Below are positions 1 to 10,300 of a DNA stretch of 64,000 nt, piece by piece (within the stretch, counting starts at the first letter, position 1; every line of letters starts with the position of its first letter). The stretch spans positions 135,665,182 through 135,729,181 of the forward strand of contig CM043967.1 in assembly GCA_014529385.2 (NCBI GenBank). The letters are read 5' to 3'. This DNA is from Adiantum capillus-veneris. Lineage: Eukaryota; Streptophyta; Polypodiopsida; Polypodiales; Pteridaceae. The position numbers and the translations under genes were made by a program. The notes under the pieces are model-generated. The model was not told where the DNA came from, searched no databases, and saw nothing but the letters and a program-made list of their open reading frames with translations.

Positions 1-1436
1 CAAATGTCAACATCAGCCACAACACCTGTGCCCTGTGCAAATAATGCAGCTTTTACCTCAGGCATGTCTACATTCAGCGTAAACATTCTGCCCACACATT
101 TGCCCTCTGTGATCAGCTTACAGCCATTCTGGAAATCTTCTACATAACAGCCATTTGGATTGAAGCGAACCTGCAAACTCTGCTCAACCATTTGTCCAAC
201 AGAAACAAGATTCTTTGTAATGTTTGGGACATGAAGTACATCTGCTAAGTACTTTGATTTCCCACTCTTCGTATTTAGAGGTATGTCCCCTACATGAGCA
301 ATGGGGTGAGCTGTGTCATCTCCTGTCTGCACATAGCCTGACACATCTGGTTTGTGCATATCTCTAAACCACTCTCCACGAGACGTCATGTGATTAGAGG
401 CACCTGAATCCACATACCAAACATCATCTTGGGTGGAATTCTCTGCAGTCATTGTATTCATTACATGCTGCATAACAAACATGCGCTCGTTTTTGCTGTC
501 ATCTGCATCTCTGCTAGTAGATGCATAGTTGCCCTGTTCTCTCTTTCTACTTGCTTTTCCCTTTGGACAGTCACGTGACATGTGACCTCTTTCACCACAA
601 GTCCAACATTCTCTACTATCTGGAGTATGTTGCTGCCTGCTTGATCCTGCACCACGACCTCTTTGACTCCCCCTGCCTTGAGACTGGTTTCCCCTGCCAC
701 CTGTATTGTTTTGATTTGATTGACCTTCCAGAAATTGGCCCCTGCAACCCCTTGGGCCTCGACCACGACCTCTACCTCTACCTCTGTTGGAGTTAGAATA
801 GAAGGCCTGTTCAGAATTATTTCTGCCATGAGAAGAAGATGTGTCAAGGTTCTTCTCCTCAAGAATAAGCATAGAAATCAAATCTTGGAACACGGGGATG
901 TCGTCTCTTGTATTCATGGAAGACCTAAAATGTACATACTCATCTCCCAGACCATCCAAGCATGCACGGACAATGTCATCGTCTTCCACTGAGACTTTAA
1001 TAGATCCAAGAGCCTCAATGATACTCTTGATCTTCAAGGCATAATCATTGATTGAGAGGTTGTTCCTCTTAACCTGATTTAGCTCCGACTTTAGTTGAAG
1101 CTTCCTGGCCTTGGTGTTCACCTCGAACACTCTGCCTAAGTTTCTCCATGCAATGGCGGGGGTTTCAGCATCCTGTAGATAGCCCATCATGCCATCTGTG
1201 ATGCTCATAGGCAGCCAATACATCACTTTGCTCTGGCCTTGTTGCCAGTCCCTCAAAGCTTTCCTTTGTTCTGCTGTAGCATTGGCCTCGGGAATCTCTG
1301 GTTCCTTTTCATTGTCTCCTTCTACATAGTCCCAATAACCTTTTCCTTTTAGGAAATTTGTTATTCTGAACTTCCATGCAGGGTAGTTATTTTTCTCAAG
1401 CTTCTCAGTAACAATCTGACTGAAACCGTCAGACAT
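1..1436 (-). CDS. Ty1/Copia gag-pol polyprotein, N-terminal part (cut by window edge)
   Basis: The frame is open from an ATG at 1436 to the window edge, 478 codons with no stop. The N-terminus begins MSDGF and continues with NNYPAWKFRI, typical of the Copia Gag UBN2/retrotran_gag_2 family. An RG-rich stretch precedes a canonical CCHC knuckle (CWTCGERGHMSRDC, residues 277-290). The aspartic protease site follows as WYVDSGASNHM with the catalytic Asp at residue 343, then a GAG-pre-integrase-like stretch (LHVPNITKNLVSVG). Integrase, RT and RNase H lie outside the window. The start is supported by a 5' leader of about 275 bp between it and the primer site. The visible part looks intact; whether the whole element is active cannot be seen. 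Confidence 0.93.
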   Translation of the reverse strand, partial: MSDGFSQIVTEKLEKNNYPAWKFRITNFLKGKGYWDYVEGDNEKEPEIPEANATAEQRKALRDWQQGQSKVMYWLPMSITDGMMGYLQDAETPAIAWRNLGRVFEVNTKARKLQLKSELNQVKRNNLSINDYALKIKSIIEALGSIKVSVEDDDIVRACLDGLGDEYVHFRSSMNTRDDIPVFQDLISMLILEEKNLDTSSSHGRNNSEQAFYSNSNRGRGRGRGRGPRGCRGQFLEGQSNQNNTGGRGNQSQGRGSQRGRGAGSSRQQHTPDSRECWTCGERGHMSRDCPKGKASRKREQGNYASTSRDADDSKNERMFVMQHVMNTMTAENSTQDDVWYVDSGASNHMTSRGEWFRDMHKPDVSGYVQTGDDTAHPIAHVGDIPLNTKSGKSKYLADVLHVPNITKNLVSVGQMVEQSLQVRFNPNGCYVEDFQNGCKLITEGKCVGRMFTLNVDMPEVKAALFAQGTGVVADVDI

Positions 1437-1710
1437 CTTGAAGCACTAAGACAAAATAGCTGCAATCTGCAAAAACCTGCAAACCTGCTGAACCTGCTAT
1501 CGTGGTTCCTGTAACGCTTTCTACACTCAACGAGTGTCCACAATCAAGTGTACATACAACCACTGTACTTGTACAGTAAATCTCTGTATACTGCACTTTG
1601 GAGACCTGTTCAGAAACTTGTGCGAAAAACCTGTTCAGAAACTTCGGCATCTGGTCGTGGATTGCGAACGAAGGGATTGTGATGCTCTTGCTCTCTTAGC
1701 CTCTCTTGCC

Positions 1711-1730
1711 TGCACCAGGCTCTGATACCA
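1711..1730 (-). other. Primer-binding site, tRNA-iMet type (Copia element)
   Basis: Read on the minus strand this is TGGTATCAGAGCCTGGTGCA. Its first 12 bases are the classic plant initiator-Met tRNA complement. It directly abuts the LTR at 1731, which fixes the minus orientation of the element. Confidence 0.9.
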
Positions 1731-2052
1731 TGTAAAGAATGAGGATGCAAGAGAGCTACACAAGACAAGCACAAAGCACACAGAGATGGAAAGCTTCTTC
1801 TTCTTCTTCACAAAAAAGAGAGTACAAAATGACTAAGTGCTAAAGCTGAAAAGTAGCACATATGTACATGCGGTCACTAAGTGTGAACTCGCTAGAAGCG
1901 TACTAGGCTGGCACTATAAGTGTAGTCCAGCTGTAGAATCACTGGTAGAGATCCTCCGTGTCGGTCACCTAACGCGCCAGTGAGTAAATGCCGTAAGCGG
2001 CCAAGACCCGTAGTGGATGCCAGCTCAAGGTGTAGAGCTCGACATCTCAACA
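1731..2052 (-). repeat. 5' LTR of the Copia element
   Basis: The segment begins TGTAAAG next to the primer site and can be closed at TCTCAACA near 2052. On the minus strand this gives an LTR of about 322 bp running TGTTGAGATG...TTTACA. It contains a TTC-repeat tract. The outer boundary is inferred from the TG...CA rule, because the partner LTR is outside the window. Confidence 0.65.
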
Positions 2053-2833
2053 CCTCTCACTTTCCCTCTCGCGCTCCCTCCGTGTTGTTGAGCCGCATGT
2101 GAGCTCCCGCTCCCCCGTATTCTCACACTCACCCTCTCTCTCTCTCACACTCTTTTTCCCCCCCTCTCATTAACCCCCCCCCCCCCCCCCCTGGCCCACT
2201 ATCCCCACCCTCTTTCTATTCCCCCCACACCATTGACTTCTTCCCCTCCTCTCATCCTTGAGACGTCATGCAAGACAGAGAATATGACAACCCCCCCCCC
2301 CCCCCCCCCCCCCTCACACACTCTCTCCTCCCCCCCACGGTGGGCACCCGCCCTATGGATTCCCTCTCTCTCTCCCCTCTCACACACTCATCCCCTTCTC
2401 TCTCTCTCTCTTCCATTTCAGCCCGAAGGCGCAGCACCCGCCATGGAGCCCACTCTCCCTCCACACCACACACTCACTCACCCTCACCCTCTCACACCCT
2501 CATCCTCACACTCTCACACACAACCCCAATCCCCTCCCCCTCTCTTGTGCTCAGTCCCGGCAGCAACCCGCCCGCCATATCTCTCTCTCTCCCTCTCGGC
2601 CTGTACAGGCGCAACGCATGTTTTCCTCTCTCTCTCAATACACACACCACACACACACACACACACAGACACACACACCATCCCCCCCCCCCCCACCCCC
2701 AAGCACGCGTAGCTGCCGTCAGCTGGCCGCAAACACAGAGAAAAAAACATATATATAATATATACATTATGGAGATAAGCCCCTGTTCCCACCGCACGCT
2801 TGCGCGCACATGCAAATACACACACACGCACCC

Positions 2834-2894
<61 letters not shown>

Positions 2895-3230
2895 TCCGCC
2901 CACATGCACATACGTACACACACACACGCGCATATACGCACTACAAATGCCAAGAAAACGAAGGACTCCACGACTACGACGACCACGAAAAAGAAGAAGG
3001 ACCCAAAGCACGCGCCGCCAACAACAAAAAGGAGAAATGCGCTGAAGGCATGCCCCAGCCGACCCCAAAAAGAAGTACGCTCTACACCGACACACTGGCA
3101 ACACACCATTCGCCGGCAACACACAACCACGACGCCAATTCCACTATTTGTAGGTTATTTTCATCGTTTCTTTAGTTTTCACCAAGCCATTGTAAAATTC
3201 CCATTTTTTGGTAAATATCCTCTCTCTAGG
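2053..3230. repeat. Low-complexity pyrimidine-rich block with several microsatellites
   Basis: The block holds a run of 18 C (2174-2191), a run of 23 C (2291-2313), CT and CA tracts (about 2350-2690) and a TA tract of about 23 units (2841-2886). Long open frames on both strands here encode only S/P/H/T or V/C/R/E low-complexity strings and are not believable genes. The short string agcccgaaggcgca recurs at 44087-44100 in another CT-rich LTR, so part may be remnant LTR. Confidence 0.7.
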
Positions 3231-3604
3231 TGATGATCACAAAGGCCCACCTAGAGATTCTCATCTTTTAATAACCTCCCAAAACAAATCAAGGGTCAAC
3301 CACACCGGGCCCACCACTTGCTTTGTCTCCCCGATTAAGCTCACCCTAATTACACAGGGATTACCATAATCCAAGCAGCCAACACCTATAAATTGGCATT
3401 GAGAGGTTACTATCAGGGGGGGGGGGGAAGTCCATGAGAAGTCAGCACTTGGTAGAGTGTAGTGGGAAGAGTTGACACTATCACCATCATTGGGAGGGGG
3501 GCTTGTGTGTTGGTTTTGCCTTGGGAATTGCACCATGTGAAGAGAACCACGTCCATATTTCGACTCCAATGGTCGATGCACACACGTATACAGGCTCTTG
3601 GTAG
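3231..3604 (+). repeat. LTR of element B, left part (split by element A)
   Basis: The segment starts TGATGATCACAAAGGCC, like the start of A's LTR (TGATGGGGGCTTTTCACAAG). It carries a TATA-like CCTATAAATTGG near 3386-3397. It stops where element A begins; the remainder resumes at 12825. Together the parts make an LTR of about 720 bp. Confidence 0.6.
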
Positions 3605-5158
3605 TGATGGGGGCTTTTCACAAGCCAAGCTCCCATACCCCTCTTCTCTCGTCCCCACCCCATGAAAACCCCCTCTTAGGGAGGGAGTGATAAAAGGCAT
3701 TGGAAAAAGTAAGAAAAAAATAAAGTATGATTATGTAAATATATAAGAAAGGTAAAATAGGCCACCTCATGCCTGCGGGGTAGCCCATCCCCACCTTGCA
3801 TCCTTTTTCTTCACTGTTGCCCCGCCGTGTGTCCCTTTTCCTCTCCTCCACTCAAAAGGTCAACCCCTTCTCTCTTCCCCTTGTCCTTTCTCCTTTCTCT
3901 CTCCCCTCAAGCTACCCCACCTCTCACCAATAATGCATTATAACTCACCAATAATGCACCCTAACTCACATGCAACTTACCCTATCTTCCAAAATAGTAT
4001 ACCCCACCCCCTCTTTCTCTCTCCTATCATATCCCATGACCCAAATACCCCCCTCTCTCTCTAAAGGGCGCCATGTCTCTTGTCTTGTAGCTAAATAACC
4101 TCCCCCACACTCACACACACTCAGTTTCACTGAAAAAAGGTGTCCACAGACCCATCCCCACCCAGTGGTTACCTGATTTTTCTTGTGTTCACACACATCT
4201 GCACACAGATTCACCTCTGAACACACTCCCCTCTCTCCCCTCTTGTAATTACTTTATTCTCCATGTCACCTCTCACTTTTTTTCATCAACCCATCTCTCT
4301 CTCTTAGTCTCTCTCTCATGAGACTGTTGTTCTGGCACATATACACACAGCCAGACAAGTGGGGCCCACAGTCACATGGCCTATGTAGATAATGATTTCT
4401 TCATTTCTAAATTCTAGAATTCCTCCCCCCTCCTCCCCTGAATAAAGAGGGGTCACCATCACACTAAATACACACACAACATCACCAAAGAACACACTAT
4501 GCACTGTGTGTGCCTAGTGCACACACACACACCCACACCATCACCATCACCGCAATCACCATGCTTGTCTTGAGCATGACCTCTACACCCTTGGCTATGG
4601 AAGATGAAGGGCAACTAAATGAAGGATGATGGCCATAACCCTCGTGCGAGTCTTCGCCATCAACTCCCACCTATCCGCCATGTGCTCTACCACTCTCTCC
4701 CTTCTCATTTCCCTACCCTATGCTCCCCATTTCATCGCCTTATTCTCTAAATAAAGCTTGAGGTTTTGTGAGTATGTTTTCTTGCAATGTTTTGCCCATG
4801 TGAGATGTGCGGAATCGCCACCTAATCTTGTGTTTGGAGTGAGCTTGTGTATGTGTGAAGGGTGTGCGGATTCGCCATCCTTTTGTGGTGCCTAAGTACT
4901 AAGCTGCTATACCCCCTCCCTCACTCTCTCTCTCTCTCTCTCTCTCACTTGATCTCATTCCCTTTCCTCTTCATCATTACTCCCAAGCATCCATCTCTCT
5001 TGGATGAAAACTTTGTTATGGTGGTGTGTTGTTTGCGTCCTAGCCGTTGAAGCTAGGTGGTGCCCCTGTTTGCTTTACCATGACAGGCTCGAGGCGCCCC
5101 ATTCGGTCCCCGATGTTTTAGAGGCCGTCGGGGTTCGGGGTTTGCTTTGCTCCCGTCA
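3605..5158 (+). repeat. 5' LTR of element A
   Basis: 1554 bp, direct repeat of 11306-12824. It has about 20 extra bases near 3930 (a duplicated caccaataatgca unit) and about 14 extra in the CT tract near 4300. Its TATA region reads CCCCTGAATAAAG, whereas the 3' LTR has CCCCTATATAAAG. AATAAA near 4750 is a likely polyadenylation signal. Confidence 0.92.
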
Positions 5159-5160
5159 TT

Positions 5161-5178
5161 TGGTGTCCCCACTGAGGA
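5161..5178 (+). other. Primer-binding site of element A
   Basis: TGGTGTCCCCACTGAGGA lies two bases after the LTR. Close variants sit beside the LTRs of B, C, F and H. The matching tRNA is not one I can name from memory; it is not the initiator Met type. Confidence 0.8.
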
Positions 5179-5231
5179 TCTTTTCATGAAACCCTTCAGT
5201 TTACAAGACTGAAACCCCTAAACTATTGTGA

Positions 5232-5495
5232 ATGGATGAATGGCTAGCAGGATTTGCGATTTGGACGACAGAAGAAGAAGAGCTCCAAGCACAACTAGAC
5301 AAACTCCGCATCTCCATCGAAGCTCGAGTGCCAGGCGTAACAGTAATTTATTTTCAGTGGGAGAGTCAACCAACACACCAAACCCAGTGGATATACATAG
5401 GCCAAGTGCCAAAAAGAAGAAGGAGAAGGTCGAAACCATGTCCGCAACCTACAACCAACCCACAACAACAAAATGGAAGGAGCTCTACACAATAG
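5232..5495 (+). CDS. Small leader ORF of A with DEWL motif
   Basis: 87 codons from an ATG (MDEWLAGF...). It lies between the primer site and gag. The first 40 or so residues (DEWL, then F, W, TEEEE, LQAQLDKL, GVTVIYFQ) match a peptide encoded at the same place in element B (13253 onwards: DEWLEEF, W, TEEQET). The C-terminal half is basic (KRRRRRSK) and not shared. Conservation between two diverged elements suggests a real leader product or exon. No known family recognised. Confidence 0.5.
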   Translation: MDEWLAGFAIWTTEEEELQAQLDKLRISIEARVPGVTVIYFQWESQPTHQTQWIYIGQVPKRRRRRSKPCPQPTTNPQQQNGRSSTQ

Positions 5496-5697
5496 AGAAT
5501 CAACACTATTCTACTTTGAGAATCGGGTAACTCAAGTCACCGAGGTAATTATCACAGTCAGTTTTCAAGTCGCACCTGATGCTATAGCACAGATAACGGA
5601 ATCATTGGCTCACACTCTCACTAGAGAAACTAGGGATCTACTGAGTTTGTTTCAGGAAAGAACACCACCCTCTCCCACAAGCTTGGACAGTGACTAA
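5473..5697 (+). CDS. Small leader ORF of A, unknown
   Basis: 74 codons from an ATG, overlapping the preceding frame by a few codons and ending 17 bp before the next leader frame. The central part (VTEVIITVSFQVAPDAIAQI) looks like a compact folded segment. I see no counterpart elsewhere in the window. It could be coding or chance. Confidence 0.3.
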   Translation: MEGALHNRESTLFYFENRVTQVTEVIITVSFQVAPDAIAQITESLAHTLTRETRDLLSLFQERTPPSPTSLDSD

Positions 5698-5714
5698 GCA
5701 CCTCTAAGCTTCAC

Positions 5715-5933
5715 ATGAATCAGTACAACCTACCTCAAGACAGATCACACATACCAACACGTGTACGCTCAATCAAGGTAATACTGGATTTGAAGGCTCA
5801 CTACCAGCACGTCATTGACACCATGCTGGGTGGGGAGCGATTTTTTGAGGTTCTGGAATCAGATCAACCATTTGTCTTACCTTTAGTACAAGGCAATGTA
5901 CCGTTTGAAGTTTTAATCTATGTCCTAGTATAA
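5715..5933 (+). CDS. Conserved leader peptide of A (LPL-motif peptide)
   Basis: 72 codons from an ATG (MNQYNLPQD...), ending 82 bp before gag. Residues 27-57 carry the same fixed-spacing pattern found in the leaders of C (twice) and H: a Lys, then Y/F-Q at +3/+4, Gly at +12, Arg at +15, Ser at +22, and a closing P-x-V/I-LPL. Spacing is identical in all copies. The upstream HIPTRVRSIKVIL also matches FIPIARQKVHIIV in C. This is not a known Pfam family to me. Function unknown; the position suggests a role in packaging, translation or host interaction. Confidence 0.6.
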   Translation: MNQYNLPQDRSHIPTRVRSIKVILDLKAHYQHVIDTMLGGERFFEVLESDQPFVLPLVQGNVPFEVLIYVLV

Positions 5934-6015
5934 GAGGGTATACACGCCTCCTTGTAAAGAAGAAAAAACTTTTGCAAGTTAAGCAGTGTGTCTTTCTAGC
6001 TCTCTCTCAGTAATC

Positions 6016-7320
6016 ATGGCAAGTGTAGCATTTCCAACATTTAAAGGAAAGAAGGGGGAGGATTTGGTAAAAGACTTCCTAGATGACTTTGAAGTAGCAT
6101 GTGTAGTGAGCAACAAAGATACGGATGAATCCCGGGTTAGAATCTTTAAGCATCTCATGAAGCTAGAAGCTAGATCATGGTACAATGCACTTCCACAAGC
6201 AACCAAGGATGACTGGGAACCCTTAAAAACCGCTTTTAAGAGGCGCTTTGGGGGAGGTACCACTTCAGAAAAGTTGTGGGACAAGTTGAGAGACTTGAAG
6301 CAGGAGGGTCTTTTAGAATATGCCACCTATGAGTCCAAATTTGTGGATTTGTGGGAACGGTGGGTTGAGTCACTGGCAAGGGGGGAAGCCGCACCTGATT
6401 TCCTAAAAAAATATCGGTTCACGCATGGCTTATGGCCGCTTCTCAAGGAGAAGGTGAAAGGTAGATTCCCGGCTACGTACGAGTTAGCCGTTGAGATTGC
6501 TCGCCTTAAGGACAAGAAGCTGCGAATGAAAGCCAAAGAAACTGAGTCAACAGAAGCAGGAACATCGCGTCAACCAGCAACTACGACAACCACCATACCA
6601 CCACCACCGGCTCTTGGGGTAAGAGATGACCAACAAGATATGTTGGCCCATATTACTGACCAACTGCAGAATTTGTCTGTCCACTTAATACAGCAAGGGA
6701 GGAGTCAAGAAAGAGATCAAGACCCTGGAAGAGCACGACGACAAAGCAGGGAGTATCATTGCTACAACTGCGGAGAAGACGGTCACTGTATGTACTACTA
6801 TCCCAAACCACGACAAAACTATAATAGAGGAGGTAGGAGGAACCAATTGTCACCCCCTAGAGAAAGAACACTCCCACCCCGAGCACCACCCCCACCAACA
6901 CAAATTCTACGTCCACCCCAGACACCACTACAAGCATCCATCCCACCTCTTCCACCAGCCCCACCACCTGATCGCCCTATAAACATCATAAGGCTAGAAG
7001 AGAAAGGAAAAGCCGTAGTAGTGGATCCACCCAGAGCAAAGGAGAGGGACAAGGATAAGGAGAAGGTAACCTTTTTAGAACCACTTGAAGCCATGACCGT
7101 GAAAAGAGCTAGGAGGGAGAAAGCTACACAATCAGATGATGAGAGAAGCATGAGAGGAGAAACTAGCAAGAGGCCATCCAGTCCACGACGGAAATTGGGC
7201 ATCACCGACTTCCAGCTAGGGGAAAGTTCTAAGCCCTATGATCTAACATTGGATGTGGCAGAGCAAGGACCGAAGATTACATGGCCACAGCTGCTACATC
7301 TTGCACCAAAAGTAAGGTGA
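6016..7320 (+). CDS. gag: Gag of element A
   Basis: 434 codons plus stop. The ATG at 6016 is chosen because MASVAFPTFKGKKGED matches the N-termini of related Gags. A retrotrans_gag domain covers about residues 10-170 (WYNALP, LWDKLRDLKQ, FLKKYRFTHGLWP). A proline-rich linker follows. The zinc knuckle reads CYNCGEDGHCMYYYP, so the fourth ligand is Tyr instead of Cys. The frame ends with TGA at 7318-7320 in the Gag-protease linker and continues in the same frame into pol, so the stop could be a lesion or a readthrough site; the youngest relative (C) has Arg here. Confidence 0.88.
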   Translation: MASVAFPTFKGKKGEDLVKDFLDDFEVACVVSNKDTDESRVRIFKHLMKLEARSWYNALPQATKDDWEPLKTAFKRRFGGGTTSEKLWDKLRDLKQEGLLEYATYESKFVDLWERWVESLARGEAAPDFLKKYRFTHGLWPLLKEKVKGRFPATYELAVEIARLKDKKLRMKAKETESTEAGTSRQPATTTTTIPPPPALGVRDDQQDMLAHITDQLQNLSVHLIQQGRSQERDQDPGRARRQSREYHCYNCGEDGHCMYYYPKPRQNYNRGGRRNQLSPPRERTLPPRAPPPPTQILRPPQTPLQASIPPLPPAPPPDRPINIIRLEEKGKAVVVDPPRAKERDKDKEKVTFLEPLEAMTVKRARREKATQSDDERSMRGETSKRPSSPRRKLGITDFQLGESSKPYDLTLDVAEQGPKITWPQLLHLAPKVR

Positions 7321-10300
7321 CAATGGTCTAAAATGGTAAGTACAAGACGCTCCAAAACAAAGGTAGCCGGAGCAATTTCGGGATGCAACATGGATGACAT
7401 CCTTCCAATTGTCGATGTAAACATAAAAGGAAAGAGGGTTGGAAACACCTACATTGATGGAGGTGCACAAATCTGTGTAATGAGCGAAGCTATGATGCTT
7501 CGATTAGGGCTCGAGGTTGACAGGCCTTCTCCATGCAAAACAAAGATGGCAAACAACGCAAAAATAAAGTGTGTGGGTGTGGTAAGTGCCGTGAAAATAA
7601 AAGCTTTCAACACTGAGGTAGAGGTAGAGGTAGATGTTTTTGTAATGCCTACTAAGGGGGAGGGCTATCCACTAATTTTGGGAAGGCCATGGTTAATGGC
7701 CATGAAGGCAAAACAGGACTGGGGTACTAGCCTTCTACGCATGACCGGTAAGAAAGGGGAGACAATCTACTACGACATGAGGATTGGCAAGCAGAAGCAA
7801 ATGAATCTGGAAACATCGGCAGATGAAACCACTAGTGAATCTTCCAGTTCTGAGGAGGAGACCACATCCACCGACGAAAGTGACAGTTCCATTGATGTGA
7901 TGGGTATCATAATGAAGGATCCACAAAGGGTAAGCACAACTAGTGATCCATCACCAAAAGGGAAACCCAATGAAGAGGAGAGAAAATCACCTGGCCTAGG
8001 AGGAAGTAGGTTGAAGGGTATGTTGTCTACGGAATTAACACTTGAGGAGAAAGATAGTTTTTTGCAAATGTTGATGGGATTTCCTAACCTGTTCATTGAC
8101 AACTATGAAAGAATCACAGGCATTACAGTGGTGGAGCATCATATTAAGCTAAAGGAAGGGGTAAAACCAGTTGTGCAAAAGCTACGACGACTGGGGGTCA
8201 TACAAGAAAAGGCACTCTTGGCCGAGGTAAGGAAACTGCTGGAGGCGGGATTCATCTATCCTGTAGAAAACTCAGAATGGGTGTCACCCGTAGTGGTGAC
8301 GCCTAAAAAGAATGGTAAGTGGAGGGTCTGTGTTGACTACAAACCACTAAATGCAGCTACAAAGAGAGACCACTTTCCTCTCCCTTTCTTGGATGAAATT
8401 CTGAATGAAGTAGCGGGTTTTGAATGCTATACCGTCTGTGATGGTTATTCTGGATACTTTCAAATACGCATAGCCTTGGAAGATCAGCTAAAAACCACTT
8501 TTATCACGCCATGGGGTTGTTTTGCATACAGGGTTATGCCATTTGGTCTCACAAATGCACCTGCCACATTCCAAAGATATGTCACATATGTTTTTCAACC
8601 GTTCTTTGGAACATCCACAAGAGTGTTCATTGATGATTTTTGTATATATAGCTCCCGTATTTCACATTTAGAAAAGGTAACTGAAGGTTTGGCCACGTGG
8701 CAGAGCCTAGGTGGGCAATTAAATGTGGATAAATGTCACGTTGGGGAGAGTAAAGTCATTCTACTAGGCCATGAAATTTCAGCAAGAGGTATCAACACCG
8801 ACCCAAGTAAGGTGTCCGCACTCATAGCCCTACCTTCACCAACGACCGCACATCAACTGGTCTCTTTTCTACAGAAGATGAGGTACTTAAGTAGATTCAT
8901 ACATCTACTATCACAGCTTGTTCTACCACTGCAACAACTCACTCAAAGATCAACTTTCACTTGGGACGAGGAAAGCGAACATCACTACAACAAGGTAAAG
9001 GAGGTCTTAGCCACTCTGTCAACTATCTCACCACCTAAGTGGGATGAAAAATTCTATGTCACCTCAAGTGTTGGTGATGACTCATTGGGGGCTGTGCTAC
9101 TCCAAAAGGATACGACGACATCTTTCATGAGGCCAATCTACTTCTCTAGTCGAATGATGACAGCAGGAGAGAAAGGTTTCACCCATGTGGAACACTTAGT
9201 CCTAGCCCTTAGATTTGCAACTACAAAGTTTAGGTCATATTTGCTGCCTAAGCAATTTGTGATTCTAACCACGGATGAAATATTTACCTATGTTGTACAA
9301 CACATGGATGTGTCTGCTAGAATTACTAAATGGCTAGTTCGTCTGCAAGAGTTTGACTACACGGTACAAGTAGAAAGCACGACAAGGGCAAGTTTGGGGG
9401 GACTCATGACCTACCAAGTCTTTGAAGGGAAGGAGAAGCAATCTAAGGAAGGAGAAGTCCGATTACCTCCAGTACCACCGATGGTAGAAGGAGCATACTC
9501 TCTCTACTTTGATGGAGCCTACAACGAGCGAGCGTCCGACAAAGCAGCTGCAGGCATAGTGGTCTTTGATGACAAAGGGACAAAGGTATTTTCGTTGGGC
9601 CAATTGTTAGATTCACATTCTAACAATGAAGCTGAGTATGCAGCACTAACCAAGGGTCTACAATGGTGTGTCTCGCAAGGTGTACAACGCCTTAATGTAT
9701 TTGTGGATGCTCTACTTCTGGTAAGGCAAGTAAATGGAGCATGGACATGCAAGAATCCTAGTTTAAGGACTCACTTAAGTGGTGTAAAAACCTTGTTGGG
9801 TAAGTTTGAAGAAGTTCAAATACACCATATCCCAAGGGCTCAAAACCAAGAAGCAGATGCCCTAGCAAGTGAAAGACTACAGGAAGTGGTGGTTGGAGCA
9901 ATAAAACTAAAGCTCCCTCTATTTCAAGGAAGTGATGCCTTGCTTGACATCATGCATTTTTTGGAAACAGGGGAATGCCCATCAGATTTAACAAAGGGAC
10001 AAAAGCAATGGCTGACGCGGAAGGCCACAAGGTATCGACTCATCAATGACAGTTTGTACTGTAAGGGTAAGGACCAAATACTCAGGAAGGTCCCTCTCTC
10101 TCAGGAAATCACGGGAGTAATTGCTAGTTGTCACGACGGGGTTTGTGGTGGTCACTTTGCCCTAGACATAACAAGTAGGAAAATCTTGTAGGCAGGCTTC
10201 ATATGGCCTAGCCTCAACCGTGATGTACACCACTAGTGCAAAACGTGTAAGTTGTGTCAAAAGGTAGGCACTAGGTCTTTTATGCCTGAACCACAGACAC

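Noticed and set aside
2268-3233. Long open frames on both strands (up to about 320 codons)
   Set aside because: They translate only CT, CA and TA repeats into S/P/H/T/I-Y or V/C/R strings; no domain or start context.
7318-7320. Programmed readthrough of the Gag-protease TGA in A
   Set aside because: F's linker stop is at a different place and the youngest element C has none, so a lesion is as likely.
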